Part shown: in pieces, positions 21,415-32,839 of the stretch
How the letters are laid out: each line of letters begins with the position of its first letter
How positions within the stretch are numbered: position 1 is the stretch's first letter
Assembly: GCA_021234155.1 (NCBI GenBank)
Contig: JAJEKV010000140.1
Location: 1,273,407-1,337,406, forward strand
Source of the DNA: Isoetes taiwanensis
Lineage: Eukaryota; Streptophyta; Lycopodiopsida; Isoetales; Isoetaceae
DNA: 64,000 nt
Reading direction: 5' to 3'
Program-made: the position numbers and the translations under genes
Notes under the pieces: generated by a model
What the model saw: the letters and a program-made list of their open reading frames with translations, nothing else
Told to the model about the DNA's origin: nothing
The model's database searches: none

Positions 21415-22250
21415 GTGGGTAGACTAGAATTGCAGCAATCCTTGTACCTCAGGAAAGGTAAGCCTAAAAATTCAGAGGTGATCAAAGGGGTGGGTACTGA
21501 AAATGTAGTTCAGGTCATTTCAGATAATGCCGCTAATTGTGTGCGTATGGGAAACTTGCTTGAGGAGGAGTTTCCTCATCTTGTATGGACACCATGTGCC
21601 GCTAATTTCTTAGATCTCTTATTACACGATATGGATGAGCTTCTATGGATGAAAGGGATTGTGGCCAAAGCAAGTAGTATTGTGCGGCTATTTGGAAAGA
21701 AAAGGAATGCAAGGAAAATATTTCTCTCTTATAGCAGCCACGCCCTCTTGAAACCTTGTAAGACAGGATTTGGAGTGACTTATATTGTGTTGGCACGCCT
21801 CCACAAAGTTTGGAGTGCTCTTGAACAAACAGTTGTAAGTGATCATTGGAGGAATTGGCCGGATAGTAAAAAAGCCGATGCAATGAATGTGAAAAGTTAC
21901 ATCCTTGATCCGTCAACATTGCCTTCTTTCCATATTGTCTTAAGGGTGATGGCACCATTGTATAGTGAATTGCACTTAACCGACAAGGAAGGCTCAACTG
22001 TTGGACTGGTTTATGAATTTATGCGGATGCATAAACTGTTTGAAAGCATGTTGGTTTGGAACAATGGAGCATGGCACATACAAGCATGATCAGCAACATG
22101 AAGGAGGCTCATATAGTCTTCCCCAAGCTTTGTGGAAGGGATGTGGTATTCTGGAGTGCAATAACATCACGATGTGCCCATAACAGTGATATTGACATGA
22201 TTATATTTGCCAAAAGAGCCTGCAACATGATAAGATCATGTTAAATCCTT
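21415..22250 (+). mobile_element. hAT-like transposase relic (DUF659 region)
   Basis: The open frame 21415-22089 encodes VVQVISDNAANCVRMGNLL, WTPCAANFLDLLLHDMDEL, VRLFGKKRNAR and FHIVLRVMAPLYSELHLTD. TDNA(A)N...W.PC.AH..DL is the signature of the DUF659/hAT-like transposase core in plants. Here AH is AN, and the frame breaks after 22089, where coding-like text continues in other frames to about 22240. No N-terminal BED zinc finger, C-terminal dimerisation domain, terminal inverted repeats or 8-bp target duplication was found. A truncated, inactive copy. Confidence 0.65.
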
Positions 22251-22990
22251 TGATTTCCAATTCTTAAAGTAAGTATATATGTACCTTGGACATGGCATTT
22301 TACTTCACGACATCATATAGGCAAATATATTCAAGGTAACGTGAAAGCCCTTGCTACACGAATAGTGTAGGTATTCGAGGATTTTGGAGTTGTGCATTTG
22401 TGTTTCTTAACCACTTGTTCTTGCAAGTTAACTCGATCCAGTCGTTCCCCACCGTTCGATCAAGTCAATGTTATTATTCATAATTCCTAGAATATTCTTC
22501 TCTTACAGAGTATTCGGGTAGTTATTGCCATACTCTGGAATATTCATATCCGACAGAATATTTTAGTAATCACTGTGATAATCGACATCACTGGTGTTTG
22601 TTCCGGTATTAGAGATCCATTTCCTTGAGAAAAACGCATAGATCGTTACACAAAAATGCGCAGATTGTCATAGCAAAACGCATCTGGGATCAAGGTCTTT
22701 AGTTTCTGCTCTTGCATGGTAGAAGCTGCACGCCGCCATAGCCACCTCGGCGGCAATCTGAAAGCATCGAAGCTTTTCTAACACTCTGGCAAAAATATTT
22801 CTCAAGCTGGCTTACTTCTCAAATGGTGGCAATTTCCCAAGTGCTTTGCTGTTTTTTGACTCTAGATTTGATCATCTATGAGGCTAATACTCTGCTCTGC
22901 TTTGCTATGCGTTGTTTTAAGCACTCTGTTTCAGCATCTGCACCTCCTTATGTTTGGGCTTGCTATTTTCCATCTGCACCTCTGTTTTAG
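22251..22990. other. Intergenic, no gene
   Basis: No coding sequence is recognised between the hAT relic and the LTR. Confidence 0.4.
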
Positions 22991-24574
22991 TGTGACGTTC
23001 CACGTATTTATATGGTATACGTATAAATAATGACACATCACTATAGGTATTTTGGGACCATTCTGGAGTAAACTAAAAAGGGTTTAGGTTAATTAGGCTA
23101 ATTAATGACTAAATGTCTACCTATTTAGTAGTAATTAGAATAAATTGATCAATGGAATAAGGTCACCTAGACCAACTCAATTGGCCCAGGCTACTTACCC
23201 ATTTGGGAAGTAATAAAGTGGGTCTCCAGCCCAAAATCTACTTGGGAGAGTTGGGGAAGGAGCAGCTCCTTGTTCATACCTGTCCAACCTGCCAACCATG
23301 GAAAACCTCGGGGATAACGGATCAAGCCAAGACACTGGTTAGTTCCTAGATAGATTGATCTTCTAACTAACTCTTGTATGTTTAGATGTGTGATTAGTCT
23401 CTATTTTATGCTCTGATCAAGTTATGAATGAATTGATGTATAGTAGATGTTCTCTTTCTCTTCCTCCTGTATGTGGGAATTAAGGGGGGTAGAGATCTAA
23501 AGGCCATCTGGTAGTAGACATGCTCCTAGCTAGAATCCATTAAATCCTGTTAAATGCGACCTGTGCGCAAGAGCCCACCTGGCTGTGGAGGTTATACTGT
23601 GATTGAGCACCAGATAACGGACACCATGGTGAAGTGGAGGTGGAGCCTTGCTGAGCGTGGCTACTGGGGCTCCTATAATGTGCTAGGCATGTAGTCGGTC
23701 ACCGTGTGTGGGTCGGTGCGGGTCTGACACCCCCCTGGATCGCAGGCACCGTCCGGCAGGACGCTCTGGGCTTGCTAGGTGTGGTGAGCCGACCTATAGA
23801 TTTAGGGGGATAAGTCTGGTACGGATACGTGGAGCCAGTGGCGCCACGATCCATGGATCCATGGTGTTCTGAGAAGGGACTTGTCCCATTTCTGCCTCAT
23901 CGGATCAGGGAAATGTAACCTGAAGTAGACTCACAGGGTGATTCCCCGGAATTACGTCTTCGGAAGGCTATAATCATGCCATAGCATGTTTCAACCTATC
24001 TGCAAACATTACTAAAAAAATTGGGATAAATGACATAAACACGCACAAAAGGCACATAAGTGCCACATAAATATGTCATTTGTGCACGTTAATTTGTGTT
24101 GTTTATACCTGTTTTTGTAGTAGTGAAAGTGCGCACAGGAGGGACGGATGGAATGGACTACCCTAGCCATTGCTCTATGCCAGCCAACCATATTGTCATG
24201 ATTCCGTCTATTGATATTCGGAGGCCTTGACCATCAGTTAACCCCCTTGGGGTAGAACCTTTATTTCTGATGCATTTGTTATGTATACTGATATTATGTG
24301 ATATCATCTTATCGATGGATGCGCCACCCTTCCTGGTGGCATATTATTATGTATATTGTTGTTAGATGCCAACATCTATGTATGCTTTCGCTATATAGGA
24401 TTTTCCATGGAAGGCATGGGACGAATGACACCTCTGTGCCCTTCACCCGATCACTTGCCCATCACAAGTGGTCCGAATAAGATGGGGGACCTTTCCGTGG
24501 TGATTGAGTTACCATGGGAGGGGAATTTCCCATATTTATATGATGGGAGCATCGTATAGGTTCGGGGAGCGTCA
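22991..24574 (+). mobile_element. Solo LTR of a gypsy-type element
   Basis: It starts TGTGACGTTCC and ends near GCGTCA. Its whole length aligns in the same orientation with the LTR at 45428-46925, for example gagcaccagataacggaca, ggagccttgctgagcg and cccatatttatatgatggga. No primer-binding site follows and no purine tract precedes, so it is a solo or end-truncated LTR. I saw no matching 5-bp target duplication. It is about 90 bp longer than its partner because of a nested MITE. Confidence 0.7.
24007..24125. mobile_element. CACTA-like MITE nested in the LTR
   Basis: 119 bp. It starts CATTACTAAAAAAATTGGG and ends CCTGTTTTTGTAGTAGTG; the reverse complement of the end is CACTACTACAAAAACAGG, giving imperfect terminal inverted repeats of about 24 bp. 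It is flanked by AAA on both sides (24004-24006, 24126-24128). The other LTR has one uninterrupted tgcaaagtg here, which proves an insertion with a 3-bp duplication, the hallmark of CACTA (CMC) transposition. Confidence 0.75.
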
Positions 24575-24650
24575 AATCTTGCACCTAATCAGCAACTCCA
24601 GATCTTTCTCAGTTCCCCTCGGTTTGACTTGCTCGGACAAGTGGTTAAGG

Positions 24651-24757
24651 GAGGTTAACCTCATCCTCTTGAGGATCATGCAAAATAACCCTCTCGGCCT
24701 GTTGGCCTCGAAGGTTATTTTGCGTCGTTCTCTCAAGGAGGAGGTTAATCTCCTCAA
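24651..24757. repeat. Foldback element, family member 1
   Basis: The inverted repeat has arms gaggttaacctcatcctctt, gcaaaataacc and tcggcc around a tgtt loop, with matching right arm ggcctcgaaggttattttgc ... gaggttaatctcctc. A second family member lies at 63138-63252. Confidence 0.6.
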
Positions 24758-24779
24758 AACAAAAAGATTTTGATTTTGT

Positions 24780-25318
24780 TCAAGTAATTTGTCTTCGTCA
24801 TAAAAGTGCATTTTACTATGCATGTGAGACGGACCTAACCCCTTGGCCTAGGCCATCACACCGGATAATTGAACTTTGAACTAGCAATCACGAGACAGTG
24901 ACACTTTTATATCCAATATTTCTCTATACAAAGGTTCTCACATTTAATAAAAAACTTATGAAGTGTTTTTATTGCATCACATACTTAATATTTACAATTC
25001 ACACCCCATGAGCAATCTGACTTCCCCTCATCCGAGGTAAATGAGGAGGAATCAAAGGAGTTCTCCTTCATGGAAAACTCATCTCCAGTCTCTCCATCTG
25101 GTACTGTATATTTTGGAGGCTACTCTTATTCTTTTATAGTTTTCCTACAGGAAAAGAACTCCACTTGGCATTCTCTCCTACTGCCAGGCATCCTTCCAGG
25201 TCTATCTATCTGGTTGCAGATGCTTGGCAGATACAATCCTTATTTCTGCATGTTGGATCGCATCATATAGCCACAAACCAGATTCATCCAATTTAGTGGT
25301 GCTTACTCTTTTGATTTC
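24780..25318. other. No gene seen
   Basis: AT-rich spacer without recognisable coding sequence. Confidence 0.35.
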
Positions 25319-25443
25319 ATAAATTAAGGTTAAAATAATCCTTATTTTATAAATTAAATGCTACCACTAGCATAAACTCCACGGAATGATATACAAAATC
25401 TTTTATGGCTATTCTGAAACAAAGTAAGCCACTAGGTTCGTTA
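25319..25443 (+). repeat. Direct repeat, left copy
   Basis: aaattaaggttaaaataatc ... aagtaagccactaggttc recurs at 25877-26030. The pair flanks the gypsy fragment. Confidence 0.65.
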
Positions 25444-25485
25444 TGTTCTCACCTTGTAGAATTTAACTCATGTCCTCATGAGTTA

Positions 25486-25852
25486 TGAAAAGATGGGTAC
25501 AAATCCTTGAACTTGTTAGTGTCTTCCCACATCACATCCTCTTGAGGATACCCTATCCATTGTACTAGGTATTTTTCAATGGTCCGGTTTCTTGCAAAAT
25601 TCTATGAGGCTTTACTGTGAGTGTTTCTTCCACTACAACTAAATTATCTTGCAGCGGTACATGGGACGGATCGTTTAGATGTTTGTTTAAGTTGCTAACA
25701 TAGAATAGATTATGCACCTTGACCTCAACAGGCAGATCCAAATGGTATGCAACCATGATCTTAAAAGGTCTTGCACCAGCTTTCTTAAACTTCAAGGTAC
25801 TCTGCTTAGGTTCAATCTTCAGGAATACCATCTCATCTTCTTGGAACTCCAA
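25486..25852 (-). mobile_element. Gypsy integrase C-terminus and chromodomain remnant
   Basis: On the minus strand DEMVFLKIEPKQSTLKFKKA, then FKIMVAYHLDLPVEVKVHNL and FYVSNLNKHL, match the GDKVLL...LPP...HNVFHVS region at the end of Ty3-gypsy integrase. After a frameshift near 25590, EKYLVQWIGYPQEDVMWED follows, the chromodomain typical of chromoviruses. No other pol domain is nearby. A short broken fragment. Confidence 0.75.
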
Positions 25853-25876
25853 GGGTTAAAATTATACGGTTAAAAT

Positions 25877-26030
25877 AAATTAAGGTTAAAATAATCCTTA
25901 TCTAATGTATTTCTATAAATTAAACACCACCATTAGCTTATCCCATGGAAGCATACCAACAAGATCATTAGATGATATACGAAATCTTTTATGGCTATAC
26001 CAAAACAAAGTAAGCCACTAGGTTCATTAC
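25877..26030 (+). repeat. Direct repeat, right copy
   Basis: It matches 25319-25443 with a small insertion (acaccaccattagcttatcc region). Confidence 0.65.
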
Positions 26031-28929
26031 AACATGCTTAATAAGAATAATAATAAAGTTATAATAATTTCTATCTTCAAAGTATGCAGCTTCATGATAT
26101 GATTAGTGTAACATGATACTCAAGCCATATCAACATTGTCCAGAAGATGGTCTTGACGAGTATGTGTTTGTATGTAATCAATAGTTGGAGAATGTTTATC
26201 TTCATAAAAAGTAGTGAATGGTGTCTTCGAGCCCGCTATTATAAAGGTAACAAAACGTGGGTATGATAATTTTAGATTTTCAAGATGCCATCGTTGCGTT
26301 TGCTAGGGAATATCTATGGCTCAAGGAACAGAAAGGTGTCAAGTCAAATGAGGTGACATTTATTATAATGCCTAATGTTTGCTACTAATAGGATCGATCT
26401 CCTTGGTCATGTAGGTTTCTTAAATGATGCAAAATACCTACTATAAGATTGAATGTTATTGTTGGATATCCCTTCTAATTGCCTAGACAATAGGACCTCC
26501 ACCACGAATAAATTAATTGAGACAAATATCAATATTTTAATGTGCGCACAGGCATTGACTAGCTCACATAGTAGAATCCTCTGACAGATGATATATTGCA
26601 GCTCCAGACAATAGAGGACTTACGGCCATGCACATCCGTCGATGGGAACCACCTAGTCATGAGGTTTGGCAAACAATTGCTCCAAATGTGCAACATCTTT
26701 GACCTGCTCAATTGCAATGCTCTCAAGCAATGGCCATCCTCCTCCTACCAGGCTTGTCCGCGAGCGAATTAAGGGGGAGGATTTAGTATGAACAATTATG
26801 TACTTGTGACTGAGCAAGATCTGCACTTCATCATATATCTGCAGGTGGGAACAGCAACAGGGATGAGGAAGTTAAGCGTCACCTATTTAACCTATTTAGA
26901 TCGCCTAACCTATTTAACATCACCTAGTTAGATTTGCATGTAAATATATTTAACAAAATGAATTATTTAACATCACCTAGTTAGATTGCATCTAAACATA
27001 TCTATCAAAATGAATATATCCAACCAATTTAACATATTTAACCGAACTACAATTCATTGTGTTAATTGATTTGGCTTATTAGCATCAAAATCAGCTTAAC
27101 ATAACGAACCTATTCAACCAATTTGATATATTTATCCTAAGCGCAATTTGATCTAGCCTATTTACTGAAGCGCAATTTGTTGAGTTACTATAACGATTGA
27201 AACAGTCATCCGTGTGGAAAATCCTTAGGTTTTTGGACCGCATTGATGCATTAGGGACAAATGAGACCAAGGGAATATATATAACTAAGTTAAGAAAATA
27301 TCTGCAACCTTAAGGTATGGTATGCATGAAACCAATGTTAAAAAATAATACGAGACCACGTTCAAAAGTATTTCTACTTGGTCTCATATATCGCAACTCC
27401 AAAATGAAGATTTGGTCTCATTACGTATCACCCTATTTCAGAATCTAGAAAAAACGGCTTGATCCACCGTTCGACTGTAACATTGAATTATATAAGTTCC
27501 AATATTGGATTACCTTACTAGCAAGTCTATAACAAAGCCAAAGAAACTATGCCTAGCTAGATTTCTAGCAGATACAACAGAATGCAAGTCTAACTACAAT
27601 CTAGTCCATAAATCTAATTCTTATGCTAAGATATGATTATGTGTTCCATCGAGGTATTTGCAGCTCTATGTTCCAACACTCTGCTATTAAAAACTGGATT
27701 AAAAACATTGTGCTAGTTGCATACAGTTCATCATTACCTAGATGCTCAGGCGAATACTGCAGCTTCCATCTAGGTTGCATGCAACCTACTGCACTTCTTC
27801 TTGAGAATGTTGCACAGAAATACAACCTACAATTAAACTATATTTTACAAACACCATAGCTAGATAATAGAAAAGAATGGGTTTTAAGAAGATAGATATA
27901 GAGCAGAACTACAACAAATCTACAACACATCTGGTAGCAAATCTGTCAAAACTAATGTGCTAACAAAATAGCCAACAAAAATACATAATAAACTGTTTTT
28001 CTTACGTGAGACATGGAAATCGTGAATACAAATCAGGAGTGCTCTACAAATGACAATAAAATATAATATTAAAATTATAATCCCATTCATATTCATATTC
28101 ATATTTATATGAATAACGAAACAATGACATACGAGAAGAACAGGAAAAAGATAGGCTCGACATGGTAGAATAAACTAAACTTGTGTGAAAGGGCAGTTTC
28201 TGATGCTAGCTCGGTCAAATTAAAAAATATATATGAAACCCTAATCCTAGGGGATTACAAGTGGCGATTCTTAGATGGATATGTGGCTGAGATGTAATAT
28301 GGCCACCCCCTTACACATTCAAATTTACCTTAGGTTCTAATTGGATACCTCGATAAGTTTTTTCCCACGCACAAAAAATCGAATTGGCCACACCCTACGC
28401 CTAGCCGGATTTAGTAAATATCGAATTGGCTACTAAACAAGTAAAATATACAAATTCGTGTTTTGAACTGGCCACTACCCTTCGGTTAGGGCATGAACGT
28501 ATCCTACTCTGGTGTAGTGTAGCCAACCATGTCTGAAAAAATATGAATGTGTGGCCAACTGGCCCGCCGAGGCCACTAAAAAATACCCTGCTGCTCACAA
28601 CTAAGGAGGGTGTCACAAAAGGCTTATAACGCCTTGCAAATGGCAAGGCTACAAATTTGGATGGCATCATTTAGGCAGAACTCCTAAAGTTGGTTGGATC
28701 ACAGATTGTTCCAGTCCTTACGAGCTTGTTCAATTGGACCCTCCTAGAAGGCTTCCCCTCACAATGAACCATCAGCGAAGTAGTCCTTATACATAAGCCA
28801 CGTCATCCACATTACTTTCCAATTACTGCATGATCATGGTCAGCTTCTTATTGTCAAAATTGATGGCCGGTATACACGAGCAGCAATTGACAATACGAGC
28901 AGAAGAAACAGACATGCATTCACTGGCAC
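26031..28929. other. Gene-poor AT-rich region
   Basis: No gene is recognised. At 26880-27060 the words cctatttaac, aacatcacctagttagatt and caaaatgaat repeat two to four times, a degenerate tandem duplication. Confidence 0.45.
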
Positions 28930-29060
28930 AAGTAGGTAACACACTAGTTCCTTAGCAATGTGGTCTCGAGTTCGAGACCACCCAGAATCGCACTCGGTAC
29001 TGTTGGGGGTCAAATCCCAACAGACGCAATGTAAGGTGGTTGGGGGCAGGGCCCAATCAA
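28930..29060 (+). mobile_element. tRNA-derived SINE candidate
   Basis: A-box-like TAGCAATGTGG (28953-28963) and B-box-like GGGTCAAATCC (29007-29017), each one mismatch from consensus, are spaced as in tRNA-derived SINEs. No target duplication was identified. Confidence 0.35.
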
Positions 29061-29189
29061 GCAATGTAGTGTGGTGTGTGGTCACATGTCCCGTTGGATG
29101 CACATATGAACCAAGTACATGATCCTAAGTGGAATCAATATACATGTCCCAATATAAGTTACAATATTAGTTACAGTATAATGTTAACA

Positions 29190-29209
29190 TATATATATAT
29201 ATATATATT
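29190..29209. repeat. (TA)n microsatellite
   Basis: About ten TA units. Confidence 0.8.
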
Positions 29210-29398
29210 AGATGCACCATATTGTTTATGCATCTAAATTCTGTAGCAAAGTGGTCCTCCATATGTCAAGCTTCACAAAATCCTCCGAACCATAACTTTG
29301 TTGTTGCAGCTACTGATTCAAAATTTGAGACCTGCGAAAATACAATTGAGCCAAAAACCTTAACAAAGAGGAAAGAAAGTATTGTCTTATGAGAGGTG

Positions 29399-29782
29399 TT
29401 ATGGATTAAGGAAAGTGAAATGGTCTGAGAAAACAGGCTGAAGGATGTGGTTGGTGTGCTTCCACCAGTCTAGAACCTCCAGTAAATCAGAGACACAAGA
29501 AGTAGCCATGATTAGAAATAGGTTCCCAAAAGCATTTGCTTTCCCCTTATGGTAATTGTAGCATTCCCTATAAAACTTGAATTGACTGTCTGTCATCTGC
29601 ATGTGATTGATCTCTAAAAACCAAAAAAGAGTGACCATCTGATAGGTGCTTTTACTGAACTCATATGCCCATTGGATCTCTTTGACTGGAAAATCCTGCA
29701 ACTTTGGAAATAACCTGTTTGGCCTTTTGGATTTCCAATAGAAGTCTTTATATGCATTTACCTGAGTATCTACTGTCCCCAA
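29399..29782 (-). CDS. Unrecognised ORF, 127 codons
   Basis: The protein includes PNRLFPKLQDFPVKEIQWAY, YQMVTLFWFLEINHMQM and FKFYRECYNYHKGKANAF. The composition is protein-like. It sits immediately downstream, on the same strand, of a LINE zinc-knuckle fragment and may belong to it or be a captured piece. No domain is recognised. Confidence 0.25.
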   Translation of the reverse strand: MGTVDTQVNAYKDFYWKSKRPNRLFPKLQDFPVKEIQWAYEFSKSTYQMVTLFWFLEINHMQMTDSQFKFYRECYNYHKGKANAFGNLFLIMATSCVSDLLEVLDWWKHTNHILQPVFSDHFTFLNP

Positions 29783-29821
29783 TACTTTTCTGCCTCATAG
29801 TAATCAAAGCTTGTGTCTAGA

Positions 29822-30262
29822 TCATGTTTGCAGAACTCCAGGTATTTTATCATCAATATCATCAGAAGAGTTAGTATCTGGGTCATAACAATGCAATTTT
29901 ATGAGGACCAAAATAATATCCAATAGTATTCCACTTGTCATAATGGAAGTTGTCTTTCTGAAGCCTATGAGCAGTTGCAGAAGTTTGCAAGTCGTGCTTA
30001 ATATTAATATAATCCAGAAAGTGGAAATAGCATGCTTCCCATGAATGCATCTGTTTCTATGCTTCCAAATGTTCCATAAAATGGTGAAAGCTAAGGTGTT
30101 ATAAAAACCGTCTTCATGCATTGGAAAATCCACCAGATTATTTGGTTTATTTATCAAAAGGATATCTTCACACCAAGTCCATACAGAACTTAATTTATGA
30201 CACAGAAAGATGTGCTCCATAGATTCATTAGTATTACAACAATGAGGACAATTTGGAGATAC
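29822..30262 (-). mobile_element. LINE reverse transcriptase C-terminus (zf-RVT)
   Basis: Minus-strand text PNCPHCCNTNESMEHIFLCH, then SVWTWCEDILL and LAFTILWNIWKHRNRCIHGK. C..C....E...H.F..C plus W.IW+.RN is the zinc-binding and tail motif at the end of plant L1-type LINE ORF2. The fragment is truncated on both sides and abuts the copia relic at 30265. Confidence 0.7.
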
Positions 30263-30264
30263 AA

Positions 30265-32710
30265 GATTGAGACTAGAAATATATGATTGGGTTGGAAAAA
30301 GAGTTGGGAATTTATTTGGACTTGATTACGAGCAATGTTTCAGCTTGAATAGTCTTGAATGTGCTTCCTTGCAAACTTGGCATACTCGATTGTGTCACAC
30401 AAATTTTGCAAATGTAGAAGTGATGGCAGAGAAAGGATTGATATCTCCAAAGGGGGAAGAAGATAAAAATATACTTTGTGGAGGATATATGCTTGGCAAG
30501 CAAACAAGGCTGCCATTCAAAAGAACTACTAAAAGAGCTAAAGGAATTTTAGATGTTGTTGATACAGATCTTTGTGGACCTATTAATGTGACAAGCATGA
30601 CAGAAAATAGGTACTTTATGACTTTATAGATGATTTTAGCAGGAGAACAAATTGCTACTGTCTAAAAACAAAGGATCAAGCATATGAAGCCTTTAAAATG
30701 TTTGTAGCAGAAGTTCAACTGGAGACAGGGAGAAAAATCAAATGCATAAGGTCAGACCGAGGAGGTGAATATTTGTCTTATGAATTTAAAGCTTTTTGTG
30801 CTAATAGAGGAATCAGGAGACAATTGATATGCAGATATTCTCTTCAGCAGAATGGAGTAGCTGAGAGGAAGAATATGACATTACTTAATGCTGTAAGATC
30901 TATGTTGAAATTTTCTGGATTGCCTAATTATATTTGGGATGAAGCATTAAAAACTGTTGTATTTGTTCAAAATATCATGCCTACATCTAGCATAAATGGT
31001 GGAGTTCCAGAGATGTTTTGGTCAAGTGAAACATCATGTTAAATTTAAGAGCCTAGGTTGTCTTGCTTATACACATATACCTGAGCAATTGAAACAGAAG
31101 CTGGATGATAGAGCATACATAACCTATTTGGTAGGCTATCATGCTAACTCAAAAGCATACATGCTTTATGATCCTACACAGAGAAAAATAATAGTAAGCC
31201 GAGATGTTGTCTTTGATGAAAGGGAATTTTACAGAAAAATTCCAAAGGTCAATGCTTATGATATAAGTGAAAAGGAAGAGTGCAATGAAATCAAAGAAAC
31301 TCATAAAGAAGTTGCAAAAGAAGAAAATAAGATCAGTCTGGTGGATGATGTAAGTGACCTTGAGGATGATAATGTTACAAGCAGACTGACATTATACAAG
31401 GAAATGACACAATTATGGGACAGGATACTCCTATTGAGAAACCTGTTAGAAAGGGTAGAAGAACAGAGGCTGAGATCTTGAGAGATGAAAATAGATCAAT
31501 GCTTGAAATACATGGAAGAAACAAACAAGGCAGGAGTAGAAGGCTTCATGCAAATGAAGGAGAAATACACAGTATATTTGATATATTGCTTCTAGAAAAT
31601 ACAAAATTGCCCAAGAAATATTTTGAAGCAATGAATGAAAAAGATTCTGAATTATGGTTAGCTGCCATGCAAGAAGAAATGGATGCATTTAAGAGAACAT
31701 GAACTTATGAGGTTGTTGATAAGCTAGAAGGAAAAAACATAATAGGAAATAAATGGGTCTTTAGAATAAAATATGGCAGTGATAATAAAACAAGAAAATA
31801 CAAGGCAAGATTAGTTGCACAAGGATTTACACAAAGGAAGGGACTGGACTTTGATGAGACATTTTCTCCTTTGGTAAAAATAAACAGCTTAAGAATTTTG
31901 CTGGCCATTGCAAATGCACATGATCTCGAGCTACATCATATGGATGTCAGCAATGCTTTCTTGAATGCAAAACTTGAAGAAGAAATATATCTTAAGCAAG
32001 CTCCAGGATTTGAAATTGGAGAAGGAAACGTATGGAAATCAAAGAGAGCTGTATATGGTTTGAGCTAATCTCCCCGAGAGTGGTACAAATGCATAAATAG
32101 TTATCTTCGAGAGCAAGGGTTTCAGAAATTGAAATATAATGTCTAAGATATCTAAAACATATTGGATTGCTGCCAAAAGAATTCTACGATATTTAAAAGG
32201 CACAATTGATTTTGGGATATAGTATAACTCAAATGACATGGTTTTGAAAGCATTTTGTGATGCTGATTGGGGAGGGGATTTGCATCAGAGAAAACCTACT
32301 TCTGGATTACATTGCTAGGAGGAGCACCAGTGTCTTGGAAATGCAAATAACAAAATAATCTGCACTCTCTAGTGCAGAAGCTGAATATAATTCAGCATGC
32401 TTGGCTGCCAAAGAGATTATTTGGGAAAGGAGGTTATTAAATGAACTTGATTGCTATCAGAAATTACCTACTGTCATATTCTGTGATAGTACTAGCTGTA
32501 TAGCCATGTCTAAGAACCATGTACTGCACGAAAGATCAAAGCACATAGAGATGAAATTACACTTTTATCAGAGACATGGCTAGCAAAAATATGTTACATT
32601 TAACATATATATATAAATACTGATGAGCAGTTGGCAGACATATTGACTAAAGCATTATCCGCTGGAAGATTTCAGAAATTCAGAGATCTAATACAGTGCA
32701 GTGATTAGGG
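30265..32710 (+). mobile_element. Ty1-copia pol relic lacking the RT active site
   Basis: Order: GAG-pre-integrase (WHTRLCHTNFANVEVMAEKG, LGKQTRLPF), integrase core (DTDLCGPINV, SDRGGEYLS, QQNGVAERKN), the region ending FKSLGCLAYTHIPEQ, reverse transcriptase (GNKWVFRIKY, KARLVAQGFTQRKGLDFDET, HHMDVSNAFLNAKLEEEIYL, AVYGLS), then RNase H (AKRILRYLKGTIDF, FCDADWGGD, FCDSTSCIAMSKN, RSKHIEMKLHF). This is the canonical copia order. Frames shift at about 30630, 31040, 31480 and 31703, and there is a stop in YGLS*. The sequence jumps from the RT fingers (GFQKLKYN, about 32135) to ISKTYWIAAKRILRYL, so the YVDD palm segment is deleted. Gag and the 5' LTR are absent. A polypurine tract (ggaggaggaatt, 32721-32732) and a following TGTAGAATG may mark a 3' LTR start. 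Confidence 0.85.
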
Positions 32711-32839
32711 AATATTACATGGAGGAGGAATTTGTAGAATGAAGTCATGTAATATTGTAGATGTGCTTATATGAAAGATCACATGCATTGCAGAAGAAAT
32801 TGAAGTTGTGCAAGATCATAATTATGATTACAAGAAATT

